Shown in pieces: positions 1-8,097 of a stretch of 53,295 nt of DNA. The stretch's first letter is position 1; every line of letters starts with the position of its first letter. The notes below the pieces were generated by a model. It worked only from the letters and a program-made list of their open reading frames with translations. It was not told the origin of the DNA and made no database searches. The stretch spans positions 1 through 53,295 of the forward strand of contig NZ_VKHR01000036.1 in the NCBI RefSeq assembly GCF_009663145.1. The letters run 5' to 3'. The position numbers and the translations under genes are program-made. This DNA is from Shewanella sp. TC10. Lineage in GTDB: Bacteria; Pseudomonadota; Gammaproteobacteria; Enterobacterales; Shewanellaceae.

Positions 1-1193
1 TGCCTATGTACTGCGTACATAGGCATAAGGTAAAGAATCGCTGCGATAATTGGGCCGCCTAAGGCTTCAATCATTCCAAGAATACTTGGGTTAATCACCG
101 CTACAATCCAGATGCTGAAGAACATGAAACCAAGAATGAACTTGTTCAATTTAGCATCTGACACTTCTTTATTGCTGCTACGTAATTGCTTAGTGATCAT
201 GCCTTTTAAGCCTTCAGTCGCACCTAAGTAGTGACCAAAGAAAGATGAAATAATCGCAATGAACGCAATGATAGGACCGAAGTAACTTACAAAGCCGCTT
301 GAATGAACATTGGCTAAATATGACAAAATAGCTAAGTTTTGACTTTTAGCTTCAGCAAGTTGAGCTGGACTTAGCGATAACACACAAGAGAAAACGAACA
401 ACATCACGAAGCCCACAAGCATCATTGAAGTATTACGTAAAATCACATCTGCTTTTTTAGCTGCATTATTGCCATGATCGCGTTTAAGTGACACTGAGAA
501 CTGCGAAATAGCTGGTGAATGGTTAAAAGCAAACACTAACACTGGAATCGTTAACCAAACAGTCCCTAAAAACTCACCAGTGGATGGAACCACTTGTAGC
601 GCATCCAACTTCCAATCAGGGATTAAGTAGAAAGACATAAATGCAAGGATTGCCACCAGTGGATAAACCAAGAACTGAGTCACTTTCAACATGAATTTTT
701 CACCCGCAACCATCACTGACATCATGCCAATAATCAGTACTGCAGATAAAATAATACGTGGAGGAGAAGCAAAACCAAGTTGGTTTACAATAAAGCTATC
801 TACCGTGTTAGTAATACCAACACCATAGATAAGTACAATAGGAAAAATAGCAAAGAAGTACAGCACCGTGATTGCTTTACCAGCATTCACACCGAAGTGT
901 TCTTCAACGACCTGAGTAATGTCACTACCTGGATTTTTAGAAGAACAAACAAAGCGAGATAACCCACGGTGAGCAAGATATGTCATTGGGCCGATGATAA
1001 TAGCCATCATAACCAGAGGCCAAAAACCTCCCATACCTGCGTTAATCGGTAAGAATAATATACCTGCACCAACAGCGGTACCAAACAAGCTAAGCATCCA
1101 AGTGGTATCTTGGCGTGACCAACCTTTTACTGAAGTTTGCTCATCTTGAGCCGCAACTGCAACGTCCTGCGCACTGATTGAATCTCTTTGCAT
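1..1193 (-). CDS. sdaC: SdaC-type serine/H+ symporter, 3' part beyond the window
   Basis: This is an inner-membrane amino-acid permease of the HAAAP family that probably imports serine with protons. The translation from the ATG at 1193 follows E. coli SdaC from memory along its whole visible length. Shared blocks are [12 protein letters not shown] near residue 43, [53 protein letters not shown], and [20 protein letters not shown] at the truncated end. About 397 codons are present; E. coli SdaC has 429, so only the last helix or so is missing. An AAGG ribosome site lies about 8 bases before the ATG. A strong CRP-like box at 1253-1274 lies about 60 bases upstream of the start codon, which suits a catabolite-controlled serine transporter. 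The family assignment is firm; the serine substrate is inferred from similarity. Confidence 0.9.
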   Translation of the reverse strand, partial: MQRDSISAQDVAVAAQDEQTSVKGWSRQDTTWMLSLFGTAVGAGILFLPINAGMGGFWPLVMMAIIIGPMTYLAHRGLSRFVCSSKNPGSDITQVVEEHFGVNAGKAITVLYFFAIFPIVLIYGVGITNTVDSFIVNQLGFASPPRIILSAVLIIGMMSVMVAGEKFMLKVTQFLVYPLVAILAFMSFYLIPDWKLDALQVVPSTGEFLGTVWLTIPVLVFAFNHSPAISQFSVSLKRDHGNNAAKKADVILRNTSMMLVGFVMLFVFSCVLSLSPAQLAEAKSQNLAILSYLANVHSSGFVSYFGPIIAFIAIISSFFGHYLGATEGLKGMITKQLRSSNKEVSDAKLNKFILGFMFFSIWIVAVINPSILGMIEALGGPIIAAILYLMPMYAVHR

Positions 1194-1252
1194 AAAAATG
1201 ACCTTATGAGGTAACTAATTTCACAGCGGAGAATATAGAATTCTAAATTATG

Positions 1253-1274
1253 AAATATGATCTAGGTCATTTTT
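1253..1274. promoter_or_regulatory. CRP-like operator upstream of sdaC
   Basis: This 22-base near-palindrome matches the E. coli CRP consensus at 18 of 22 positions by my count. The core reads ATGATCTAGGTCAT. It sits about 60 bases before the sdaC start codon. E. coli sdaC is known to be CRP-controlled. The same core also resembles an FNR-type site, so the exact regulator is an inference. Confidence 0.6.
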
Positions 1275-1533
1275 TGGCTCGACTACATTAGAAATTTGAC
1301 TAATCTGAGAGCAATGCACACAACTGGTACGATCAGTTAATCAAATAATTAACAGAGTTTAATTCAACCCGTAACAATTGAGCTAATAAAGCAACAGCTA
1401 AACAAAGTTAAACTCACTACCACTCTGGGATAAGGGCAAGTTAACAACATAAATAATATTCTGCAGATAACCCCGAATGCGCGACTTTAATTAGCACACT
1501 TTAGGCAAAATGATCGGAATGAAGAGCTAACTC

Positions 1534-1637
1534 ACATAGTTAATCGAGATAGTTAATCGACATAGTTAATCGACATAGTTAATCGACATAGTTAATCAAA
1601 GTAGTTAATCGACATAGTTAATCGAAATAGTTAACTA
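1534..1637. repeat. 13-bp tandem repeat, about 8 copies
   Basis: The unit ACATAGTTAATCG repeats head to tail with period 13. Copies start at 1534, 1547, 1560, 1573, 1586, 1599, 1612 and 1625. The third, fourth and seventh match the unit exactly; others differ at one to three bases, and the last decays. Each unit holds GTTAAT or GTTAAC. No ORF runs convincingly through the array. It lies in the spacer between sdaC and the MITE. Confidence 0.9.
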
Positions 1638-1764
1638 ATCAGTTTGAATGGTATTTTCAAGTCAAAAGTAATCGAAGTACCTTGACCCAAAAGCTAACTA
1701 GCCGCGGTAAAATGCCGGTGTCACGGCCAAAATTTAGCTTTAAGAACGGTGGCAGAAGAGGTAG

Positions 1765-1980
1765 AACCCTATCTCAGCAAGTGCGATTAACCTCTATCGA
1801 TTCCGATATACTGAAGGGTTTATGTTTAAATCGTTATCGCAATCAGCATTCCCCAAGTGGTTAGTTGAGTTTATGCAACCAACCACACTAGGGCCTGTTG
1901 ATCTTTCGAGGTTGTTTTTGCAGCGAATTGTTAGTCATTTGTACAAGGCAGAGACTTTGTGGTGTAGTTATTCTACATAA
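1765..1980 (+). pseudogene. Short unassigned ORF remnant running into the MITE
   Basis: I do not recognise this sequence. An open frame follows the TAG at 1762, has its first ATG at 1822, and reads FKSLSQSAFPKWLVEFMQP before crossing the left MITE end at 1891. It continues inside the MITE to a TAA at 1978-1980. The part before the MITE has protein-like composition, while the part after it is MITE sequence. A second open frame (1682-1864) overlaps it. There is no clear ribosome site. My reading is gene debris cut by the insertion; it may also be noncoding chance. Confidence 0.25.
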
Positions 1981-2167
1981 AAAGTCGATAACGCAGTAAA
2001 AATGACCAACAAACGCTGCCCGAAGGGTTCGACTAAAAACGTTTTACTCTTCGTTGAATGCATCTTTGTGAATAAAAGGTGCTTAGATGACTAGGCATCA
2101 ATTCATTCGCCTTGATTAAAACGCTTTTATTTCGAACAAAACTTAACTAGCAAAGATCAACAGGCCC
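1891..2167. mobile_element. 277-bp MITE-like element with 16-bp perfect terminal inverted repeats and TA duplication
   Basis: The left end GGGCCTGTTGATCTTT (1891-1906) is the exact reverse complement of the right end AAAGATCAACAGGCCC (2152-2167). TA flanks both ends (1889-1890 and 2168-2169), as expected of a TA target duplication. Inside is a second imperfect dyad: GCAGCG...TTGTTAGTCATTT near 1921-1940 pairs with AAATGACCAACAAACGCTGC near 2001-2020. No transposase is encoded. TA targeting and short ends fit mobilisation in trans by an IS630/Tc1-mariner transposase, which is an inference. The right end lies 16 bases beyond the stop of the RNase HI gene. Confidence 0.85.
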
Positions 2168-2184
2168 TAAGAAATGCAGTTAAT

Positions 2185-2970
2185 TTACCCTGTACGTAAA
2201 GCTAAAATAGCTTGCAAATTAATGGGTTTATCATAACGAATAAATTGAGCCGTTCTTTGATCGATAGCATAAATGGACATGCGATCTGCAAGTTCATTAC
2301 CCTCAATGCCAATATGGGCCGCGACGTGGGCGATATCGAGTTTATCTTTTATTGCATCATAGAGTGTATGAGCCTGTTGGATAACCTCTAAGTTAGCAAT
2401 ATCACCAGCGACTTTTCGTTTCCAACCTTTGGTTTTCCAGCCATAAGCCCAGTTAGTAATACAGTTTATTGAGTACTGGGAATCACTCATTATCTTAACG
2501 CTTTGCTGAGAATTTAGGGCTTTTTCTGCCACTAACAGCGCTTGATATAAAGCATTTAACTCCGCACTATTATTGGTGCCATTTGAATTAAACAGCCCAA
2601 ACCAAAGCTCACTGATTTCACCGTGATGATAAACCGCCATTCCAGAACCTGCCTTTCCAGGGTTGGGTTCACAGCCGCCGTCGGTAAACACAATGACGTC
2701 GTGAGTGCTGAGATCGACATTTTTAGTTTTAATGGATTCAAACGTTTTACTGCTCGCCGACTTTTTACTCGCTGATGCTGAAGACTGGCTAACACTTTTT
2801 CCGATACTTTTAGCAGGAGAACCAGCAAATGCTGCTTTAGCAGCAGCTTCCGTTGGAAAAGATTTATATTTTGCTTGCGGGAATTTATCAACTAGCTTCT
2901 TGGTGTAATCCCAGCTGGTAAAAATGCCAGTCTCTCGACCTGCCCACACCACATAAAACTTCTTTGCCAT
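2185..2970 (-). CDS. rnhA: Ribonuclease HI with N-terminal viroplasmin-like domain
   Basis: This enzyme cuts the RNA strand of RNA-DNA hybrids. Residues 1-50 (MAKKFYVVWAGRETGIF) are the small caulimovirus viroplasmin/RNase H N-domain that binds hybrid duplexes in eukaryotic RNase H1. A Ser/Lys/Ala-rich linker (about 51-85) leads to the catalytic domain. The four carboxylates are visible: D97 in FTDGG, E137 in NNSAELNAL, D163 in SDSQY and D229 in GNELADR, with H219 nearby. Length is 261 aa, typical of the two-domain form and longer than the 155-aa E. coli RnhA. It is a single gene, divergent from yjjX. The MITE sits immediately beyond its stop codon. Confidence 0.93.
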   Translation of the reverse strand: MAKKFYVVWAGRETGIFTSWDYTKKLVDKFPQAKYKSFPTEAAAKAAFAGSPAKSIGKSVSQSSASASKKSASSKTFESIKTKNVDLSTHDVIVFTDGGCEPNPGKAGSGMAVYHHGEISELWFGLFNSNGTNNSAELNALYQALLVAEKALNSQQSVKIMSDSQYSINCITNWAYGWKTKGWKRKVAGDIANLEVIQQAHTLYDAIKDKLDIAHVAAHIGIEGNELADRMSIYAIDQRTAQFIRYDKPINLQAILALRTG

Positions 2971-3087
2971 GATGACTCTCTATATATATATTCAATGTGC
3001 ATCAGTGTAGCCTATGGCGCTATTAAAAATAACTCACTGAAGACAAAAACAACGTCTGAACCTACTTAAGCTAAAAAAGAAATCACC

Positions 3088-3624
3088 ATGAAACCATTAA
3101 CGATCCTTGTTGGCTCAAAAAATCCTGTAAAAGTGAATGCAGCAAAACATGCTTTCAGCCAATACTTTCCTGATTGTAATATCATCTGTGAGGGCATTGA
3201 TGCCCCATCGTTAGTTGCAGATCAGCCAATGACTGAAGCTGAAACAAAACTAGGCGCCATTAATCGCGCCCAGTTTTGCCAATCACAGCAAACAGCTGAC
3301 TTTTATATCGCAATGGAAGGTGGCGTGGATTGCTTTGACCACGGGCCTGCAACTTTTGCTTATATGGCAATCCTCCATAATCAAAAGCTATCTATTGGCC
3401 GCAGCGCTTTACTGCCGTTACCTTTAAAGGTGTTTCAAGCGCTTGAGCAAGGTGAAGAGTTAGGCCATGTCATGGACAGGCTGTTTAATACCGACAACAT
3501 TAAGCAAAAAGGCGGCGCTATTGGGTTACTAACCCAGGGACTTGCAACACGTGAAAGCATTTACACCCAAGCAATTATTCTAGCCATGGCGCCATTTATA
3601 AATGCTGAAATATTCAGCGATTAA
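3088..3624 (+). CDS. yjjX: Inosine/xanthosine triphosphatase, YjjX family
   Basis: This enzyme hydrolyses non-canonical purine nucleotides (ITP, XTP) and so cleans the nucleotide pool. Diagnostic features are the N-terminal GSKNPVKVNAAKHAF, the block IDAPSLVADQPMTEAETKLGA, and AMEGGVD around residue 80. These belong to the YjjX/NTPase fold related to Maf/HAM1. Length is 178 aa, close to the usual 170-180. The ATG at 3088 is preceded by a purine-rich AAAAAAGAAA stretch. It stands alone between divergent rnhA and the downstream tas gene, with no terminator hairpin visible after its stop. Confidence 0.92.
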   Translation: MKPLTILVGSKNPVKVNAAKHAFSQYFPDCNIICEGIDAPSLVADQPMTEAETKLGAINRAQFCQSQQTADFYIAMEGGVDCFDHGPATFAYMAILHNQKLSIGRSALLPLPLKVFQALEQGEELGHVMDRLFNTDNIKQKGGAIGLLTQGLATRESIYTQAIILAMAPFINAEIFSD

Positions 3625-3704
3625 CCCTATAGATAAATTAGTCACTTTTTTTTATTGCTAAACATTGCTAACGTCGAAGTAACTGCATTCCATAGGAGAT
3701 ATAA

Positions 3705-4745
3705 ATGGAATATCAACGCATTCCACATTCAAGCCTCGATGTTAGCAAGATTTGTTTAGGCACAATGACCTGGGGAGAACAAAACTCCCAACGTGACGCT
3801 TTTGAGCAAATGGATTACGCCATCGGTCGCGGTATTAATTTTATCGATACAGCTGAAATGTACCCAGTGCCGCCGAATGCTGAAAAGCAAGGCGAAACAG
3901 AGAGGATTATTGGTCATTACCTTTCTCAACGTGATAACAGAGATAATCTGGTTATTGCCACTAAAGTTTCTGCTGCAGGCCCTAAGAGCGATTTTATTCG
4001 TCCTAATATGGCGTTAGATTGGGTCAATATACACCAAGCCGTTGATGACTCACTCTCTCGCTTACAGGTTGATACCATCGACTTATACCAAATTCATTGG
4101 CCTGACAGAAACTGTAATTACTTTGGCAAGTTTTTATACGACCATCTTGATGATGAGCATCAAACACCGATTTTAGAAACATTAGAAGCCTTAGCTGAAG
4201 TCATCCGCCAAGGAAAAGTACGCTATATAGGCGTATCCAACGAAACCCCATGGGGGCTGATGCAATACCTTCGTTTGGCCGAAAAACACGATTTACCGCG
4301 CGTTATCAGCGTGCAAAATCCTTATAACCTGCTGAATCGTAGCTTTGAAATGGGCATGTCTGAAATCAGTCATCGTGAAGAGTTGCCTTTACTGGCCTAT
4401 TCTCCATTAGCGTTTGGTGCTCTCACTGGAAAATATGAGAATAACCAATGGCCAGAACAAGCGCGTTTAACCTTGTTTAAACGCTTTGCACGTTACAATG
4501 CCACCCCGATGGCACTTGAAGCGACCCAAGCATACGTAGACTTAGCTCGCGAATTTAATTTAAGCCCTGCACAAATGTCATTAGCATTTGTAAACAGTAG
4601 AGGTTTTGTCGCATCCAATATCATTGGCGCAACTAACTTAGAACAGCTTAAAGAAAATATTGACAGCCTAGATGTCACCTTGTCACCAGAACTACTTCAG
4701 CGCATCAATGCATTATCTGACTTATACCGAATGCCTTGTCCGTAA
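3705..4745 (+). CDS. tas: NADP(H)-dependent aldo/keto reductase, Tas family
   Basis: This is a cytosolic oxidoreductase of the aldo/keto reductase superfamily with a TIM-barrel fold. The catalytic tetrad is visible: D48 and Y53 in FIDTAEMYP, K87 in LVIATKVSAAGP and H131 in YQIHWPDR. The length, 346 aa, equals that of E. coli Tas, and the N-terminal MEYQRIPHSSLDVSKICLGTM-type opening matches that subfamily. The physiological substrate is not known. A GGAG ribosome site precedes the ATG. It is probably monocistronic: a terminator follows at 4812-4847. Confidence 0.92.
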   Translation: MEYQRIPHSSLDVSKICLGTMTWGEQNSQRDAFEQMDYAIGRGINFIDTAEMYPVPPNAEKQGETERIIGHYLSQRDNRDNLVIATKVSAAGPKSDFIRPNMALDWVNIHQAVDDSLSRLQVDTIDLYQIHWPDRNCNYFGKFLYDHLDDEHQTPILETLEALAEVIRQGKVRYIGVSNETPWGLMQYLRLAEKHDLPRVISVQNPYNLLNRSFEMGMSEISHREELPLLAYSPLAFGALTGKYENNQWPEQARLTLFKRFARYNATPMALEATQAYVDLAREFNLSPAQMSLAFVNSRGFVASNIIGATNLEQLKENIDSLDVTLSPELLQRINALSDLYRMPCP

Positions 4746-4811
4746 TAGCTAGCGCTAGTTGCAAAAATAACCTTGAAAGATTAACAGCCCCTAGACAAAA
4801 CTTGCAATAAG

Positions 4812-4847
4812 CGCCACTTTCTATGAAGATCGTGGCGTTTTCTTTTT
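4812..4847 (+). terminator. Rho-independent terminator after tas
   Basis: CGCCAC (4812-4817) pairs with GTGGCG (4832-4837) around a 14-base loop, with an internal TTTC/GAAG pairing. A T-rich tract (TTTTCTTTTTC) follows. Confidence 0.7.
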
Positions 4848-4908
4848 CTGGGCTGAGCCCAGTTGATACTTAATCAATAACCAACACTTCGTTGATAATG
4901 AGCCAGTA

Positions 4909-6132
4909 ATGACCAACGCTTTTGAACATGATGCGATTAGAGCCCAGTTTCCAACACTTACTCAACAAGTGGACGAGCAACCACTGTGCTATTTAGATAC
5001 TGCTGCCACCAGCCAAAAGCCTCAAAGTGTCATCGATGCGATGAGTCACTACTACCAGTTTGATAATGCTAACGTTCATCGCGCAGCACATCAGCTATCA
5101 GCTCGAGCAACGCGTAGTTATGAAGCGGTGCGAGAGCAAGTTAAAAGCTTTATTAATAGCGCACGAATAGAAGAAGTCATTTTTACTCACGGCACCACAG
5201 AGTCCATCAATATGGTGGCTTATGGCATTAGCGATCAAATCAAAGCCAATGACATTATCTTAGTCGACACAGCAGCCCATCACGCTAACATTGTCCCATG
5301 GCAGCAACTAGCCAAACGCACGGGCGCGGTTATCAAGCCAATTCCGCTCAATGATGAACTATCGATAGATACTGACGCTTTTGATGAGTTACTCAAATTA
5401 GCCCCAAAACTCGTCGCAATAAGCCATGTCACCAATGCCTTAGGCACAATAAACCAGGTCGAGAGTTTAGTAAAAAGAGCTAAAACAGCCGGTGCACTGA
5501 CACTTGTAGATGGCGCTCAAGCCATTGCCCATTTTGATGTTGATATGCAAAAAGTTGACTGTGATTTTTATGTATTTTCAGGTCATAAAATGTATGGTCC
5601 TACAGGTGTTGGTATTCTTTATGGTCGGTTTGAGCAACTCGATCAATTAACGCCTATGCTAACTGGTGGCGAGATGATCAAAACCGTCAGTTTTGCTGGT
5701 ACTGAATTTGGATCTCTTCCCAATAAATTAGAAGCTGGTACACCTGCTATTTCGGCAGTGATTGGTTTAGGCGCAGCCATCAGTTTCATCAAGAGTTTAC
5801 CTAAAGAGCATACCCGCCAGCATGAACAGTCATTATTGATTTATTTACAGCAACAATTAGCGCAATTAGGTGACATCACACTTTACGCCGCAAACCCGAA
5901 CAACATTGGCGCAGTGGCATTTAACTTAGCCAACGAACATCATCAAGATGTAGGGATATTACTTGACCAGCAGGGAATCGCAGTTCGATGCGGTCATCAC
6001 TGTGCAATGCCACTAATGCAACACTTGGCTTTAAAAGGTTGTTGCCGCGCTTCAATTGGGGTTTACACTAATAAGCAGGATATTGATCAATTTATTAGTG
6101 CACTCAACAATGTGAAAGAACTTCTTTTATAA
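4909..6132 (+). CDS. csdA: Cysteine desulfurase, CsdA/SufS family
   Basis: This PLP enzyme removes sulfur from cysteine as an enzyme-bound persulfide. The PLP lysine is K227 in FSGHKMYGPTG, and the persulfide cysteine is C365 in VRCGHHCAMP. TAATSQKP near residue 31 and NVHRAAHQLSARAT near 55 are typical of group II desulfurases. It has 407 aa. The csdE gene lies 132 bases downstream on the same strand, so these two form the sulfur-donor pair rather than a suf operon; no sufBCD is nearby. The ribosome site before the ATG at 4909 is weak. Confidence 0.93.
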   Translation: MTNAFEHDAIRAQFPTLTQQVDEQPLCYLDTAATSQKPQSVIDAMSHYYQFDNANVHRAAHQLSARATRSYEAVREQVKSFINSARIEEVIFTHGTTESINMVAYGISDQIKANDIILVDTAAHHANIVPWQQLAKRTGAVIKPIPLNDELSIDTDAFDELLKLAPKLVAISHVTNALGTINQVESLVKRAKTAGALTLVDGAQAIAHFDVDMQKVDCDFYVFSGHKMYGPTGVGILYGRFEQLDQLTPMLTGGEMIKTVSFAGTEFGSLPNKLEAGTPAISAVIGLGAAISFIKSLPKEHTRQHEQSLLIYLQQQLAQLGDITLYAANPNNIGAVAFNLANEHHQDVGILLDQQGIAVRCGHHCAMPLMQHLALKGCCRASIGVYTNKQDIDQFISALNNVKELLL

Positions 6133-6264
6133 TCGAATATATACAGCTCTGTACTAGAACTTATGGCTGTAACTCACAGCTAGAGCTCGTTAATAGATCT
6201 CATTAAGAGAGCTCATTAATAGAACAAAAGGTCTGCTTTAGCAGTCTACTTTTAGAGGTTAACC

Positions 6265-6729
6265 TTGAACCCAAACAGCACAACTCATACAGAAATACTC
6301 CAACCAGAATCTAGCTATTTTTCACCATTAGATGAAAAAGTATCTCAAGCTGTTAGCGCCATTGAAGATGCGAGAAACTGGCAAGATAAGTATCGTCAGA
6401 TCATGTTGGTGGGTAAAACACTTGCACCATTAGCTGAAGCCTATAGAGTAGAAACTGCTCAAGTAAAAGGTTGCGAAAGCCAAGCATGGTTATATCACCA
6501 GCAAATTGAGTCATCACATTTTTTTTGTGCCGACAGTGATTCACGTATAGTTAAGGGTCTTATTGCTATACTGCTAAGTGCAACCCATGGAATGACCACC
6601 ACTGAAATTGCTGCGTTCGATTTAGAGCAGTATTTCCAGCGGTTAGGACTAAGTGGTCAACTCAGTCCCTCGCGTACCAATGGATTAACCGCATTAGCCA
6701 ATGCTATTAAGCAATTTGCCGCTGCATAA
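6265..6729 (+). CDS. csdE: Sulfur acceptor protein CsdE (SufE family)
   Basis: CsdE takes the persulfide sulfur from CsdA and passes it on. The acceptor cysteine is C70 in VKGCESQAWLY, preceded by the family block DKYRQIMLVGKTLAPL (about 41-56). Length is 154 aa, a little over E. coli CsdE (147). The start is a TTG at 6265, preceded by AGAGG at a usable spacing; no in-frame ATG gives a complete N-domain. The 132-base gap after csdA contains short direct repeats of GAGCTC-TTAATAG type and no terminator I can see. Confidence 0.9.
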   Translation: MNPNSTTHTEILQPESSYFSPLDEKVSQAVSAIEDARNWQDKYRQIMLVGKTLAPLAEAYRVETAQVKGCESQAWLYHQQIESSHFFCADSDSRIVKGLIAILLSATHGMTTTEIAAFDLEQYFQRLGLSGQLSPSRTNGLTALANAIKQFAAA

Positions 6730-6770
6730 TCATGTAAAACTTGATTACAAGCGTCTAAAAAGGAAACCAT

Positions 6771-7946
6771 ATGACACCTAGCGCTTGTAATCAAAGCCGC
6801 CGACATTTATTAAAAGGCATTGCCGCTGCCAGTCTTCTTTGCCCGCTTTACGCCTCATCTGCTATGGCAAAACCAAAATCTCGACTTTATATTGATGGAT
6901 TAAGTTTCTTACCTGAGAATCTTGCAGATGTGCGAGCCTCAAAGCTTGATGCCTATATTTGTGATATTTCCGATATAGAAGCCGTTATCCAGCCAGATGG
7001 AACCACCAATTACAAACGCAGTTATCAAGCCTGTATCGCCAGTATTAAAGATGCACAAAAAATCGTTAGTGATAACCCTAGCATTTTAATGCAAGGCTTA
7101 AGTGGACGAGACATTGCTGTCGCCCGAGAAGAGCAGCGCACTGCTGTTTACTTTCAAATTCAGGGAGCAGACTGTGTTGAAGATGACACCTTTGAAGGCG
7201 AAGGACCACATTGGCAGCATTTAAATGAGTTCCATCAACATGGACTCAGAGTGCTGCAGTTAACTCATCATTACGGCAACCGTTTTGCAGGCGGGGCATT
7301 AGACAATGATGGAACTCAAGGTTTAGATAAACCACTTACCCATGATGGCCATCAACTCATTGCAGCGCTCAATCAACGTAACATCCTCATTGATGTAAGT
7401 CATTCAAGCCCACAAACGGCATTGGATACCGCCAAAGCCAGCAATATGCCTATTGTTCAAAGCCATGGTGCAGTGCGTTCTATTGTGAATAATGCCCGCT
7501 GCTCACCCGATGAAGTGATCAGAGCAATTGCCGATACTGGCGGTGTTTTTGGTGTTTTCATGATGAGTTTTTGGCTAACCAATGAACCCGCTCCGACCAT
7601 TGAAGATTATGTCCGTCAGCTCGATAGAGTCGCTAGGATCGGCGGCGTCAATGCCGTCGCGATTGCCAATGACTACCCACTGCGCGGCCAAGAAAACCTA
7701 TTAGCGTTAGATAATAATAATGCTGAAGGCGTAAAACAGTACCATGATTGGTGGCAAAGCTTAGCTGAGAAGAATGTGCTTGGGTTTGAAAACCTGCCAC
7801 AACATGTTGTGATACCTGAGCTAAATCACATCGACAGAATGAGTCGTATTGACGATGCACTTGCTAAAGCGCGCTATAAATCCAGTGATAGAGATCGCTT
7901 CTTAGGCGGTAACTGGCAAAGAGTCCTAAACCAAGTATTGGTTTAA
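6771..7946 (+). CDS. Tat-exported M19-like (membrane dipeptidase family) protein with degenerate metal site
   Basis: The fold is that of peptidase M19 (renal/membrane dipeptidase). The N-terminus carries a twin-arginine signal, SRRHLLKG at 9-16, followed by a hydrophobic stretch and an A-rich cleavage region near 30-33. The family HxD ligand motif (DGHNDLP) is replaced here by DGLSFLP at 42-48, and the bridging glutamate by Q131 in IQGAD. The two histidine ligands H211 (DVSHSS) and H232 (QSHGAVRS) and the substrate-site H166 (LTHHYGN) remain. The classic binuclear zinc centre is therefore unlikely to form. It lies 41 bases after csdE, possibly in one transcript, and ends at the terminator 7965-7995. 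Family membership is clear, while dipeptidase activity is doubtful. Confidence 0.8.
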   Translation: MTPSACNQSRRHLLKGIAAASLLCPLYASSAMAKPKSRLYIDGLSFLPENLADVRASKLDAYICDISDIEAVIQPDGTTNYKRSYQACIASIKDAQKIVSDNPSILMQGLSGRDIAVAREEQRTAVYFQIQGADCVEDDTFEGEGPHWQHLNEFHQHGLRVLQLTHHYGNRFAGGALDNDGTQGLDKPLTHDGHQLIAALNQRNILIDVSHSSPQTALDTAKASNMPIVQSHGAVRSIVNNARCSPDEVIRAIADTGGVFGVFMMSFWLTNEPAPTIEDYVRQLDRVARIGGVNAVAIANDYPLRGQENLLALDNNNAEGVKQYHDWWQSLAEKNVLGFENLPQHVVIPELNHIDRMSRIDDALAKARYKSSDRDRFLGGNWQRVLNQVLV

Positions 7947-7964
7947 GCTGTTAAGCAGGCATAA

Positions 7965-7995
7965 AAAAAGCTGAAACCTTGGTTTCAGCTTTTTG
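7965..7995. terminator. Bidirectional terminator between the M19-like gene and nqrF
   Basis: AGCTGAAACC and GGTTTCAGCT form a perfect 10-bp stem with a 2-base loop, flanked by A-rich and T-rich tracts on opposite sides. It lies between convergent genes. Confidence 0.85.
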
Positions 7996-8007
7996 GTTTA
8001 ACTCAAG

Positions 8008-8071
8008 AAAGTGTTGACTCTATAAAGTGTTGACTCAATGAACTTTTCACTTAATGAGCTTTTAATTCAAA
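8008..8071. repeat. Two consecutive 16-bp tandem duplications
   Basis: AAAGTGTTGACTCTAT (8008-8023) is followed directly by AAAGTGTTGACTCAAT (8024-8039). The next bases, from AATGAACTTTTCACTT into AATGAGCTTTTAATTC, form another imperfect 16-bp duplication. They lie between the terminator and the nqrF stop codon. Confidence 0.75.
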
Positions 8072-8097
8072 GAATTTTTCTCTGAAAAAATAGTGAG

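Noticed and set aside
1..25. Perfect 11-bp palindrome around TGC at the very start of the window
   Set aside because: It is inside sdaC, and encodes the conserved MPMYAVHR residues, so codon content explains it.
1682..1864. 60-aa open frame MTQKLTSRGKM...
   Set aside because: No recognisable family, no ribosome site, an alternative start reading, and an overlapping frame that looks more protein-like.
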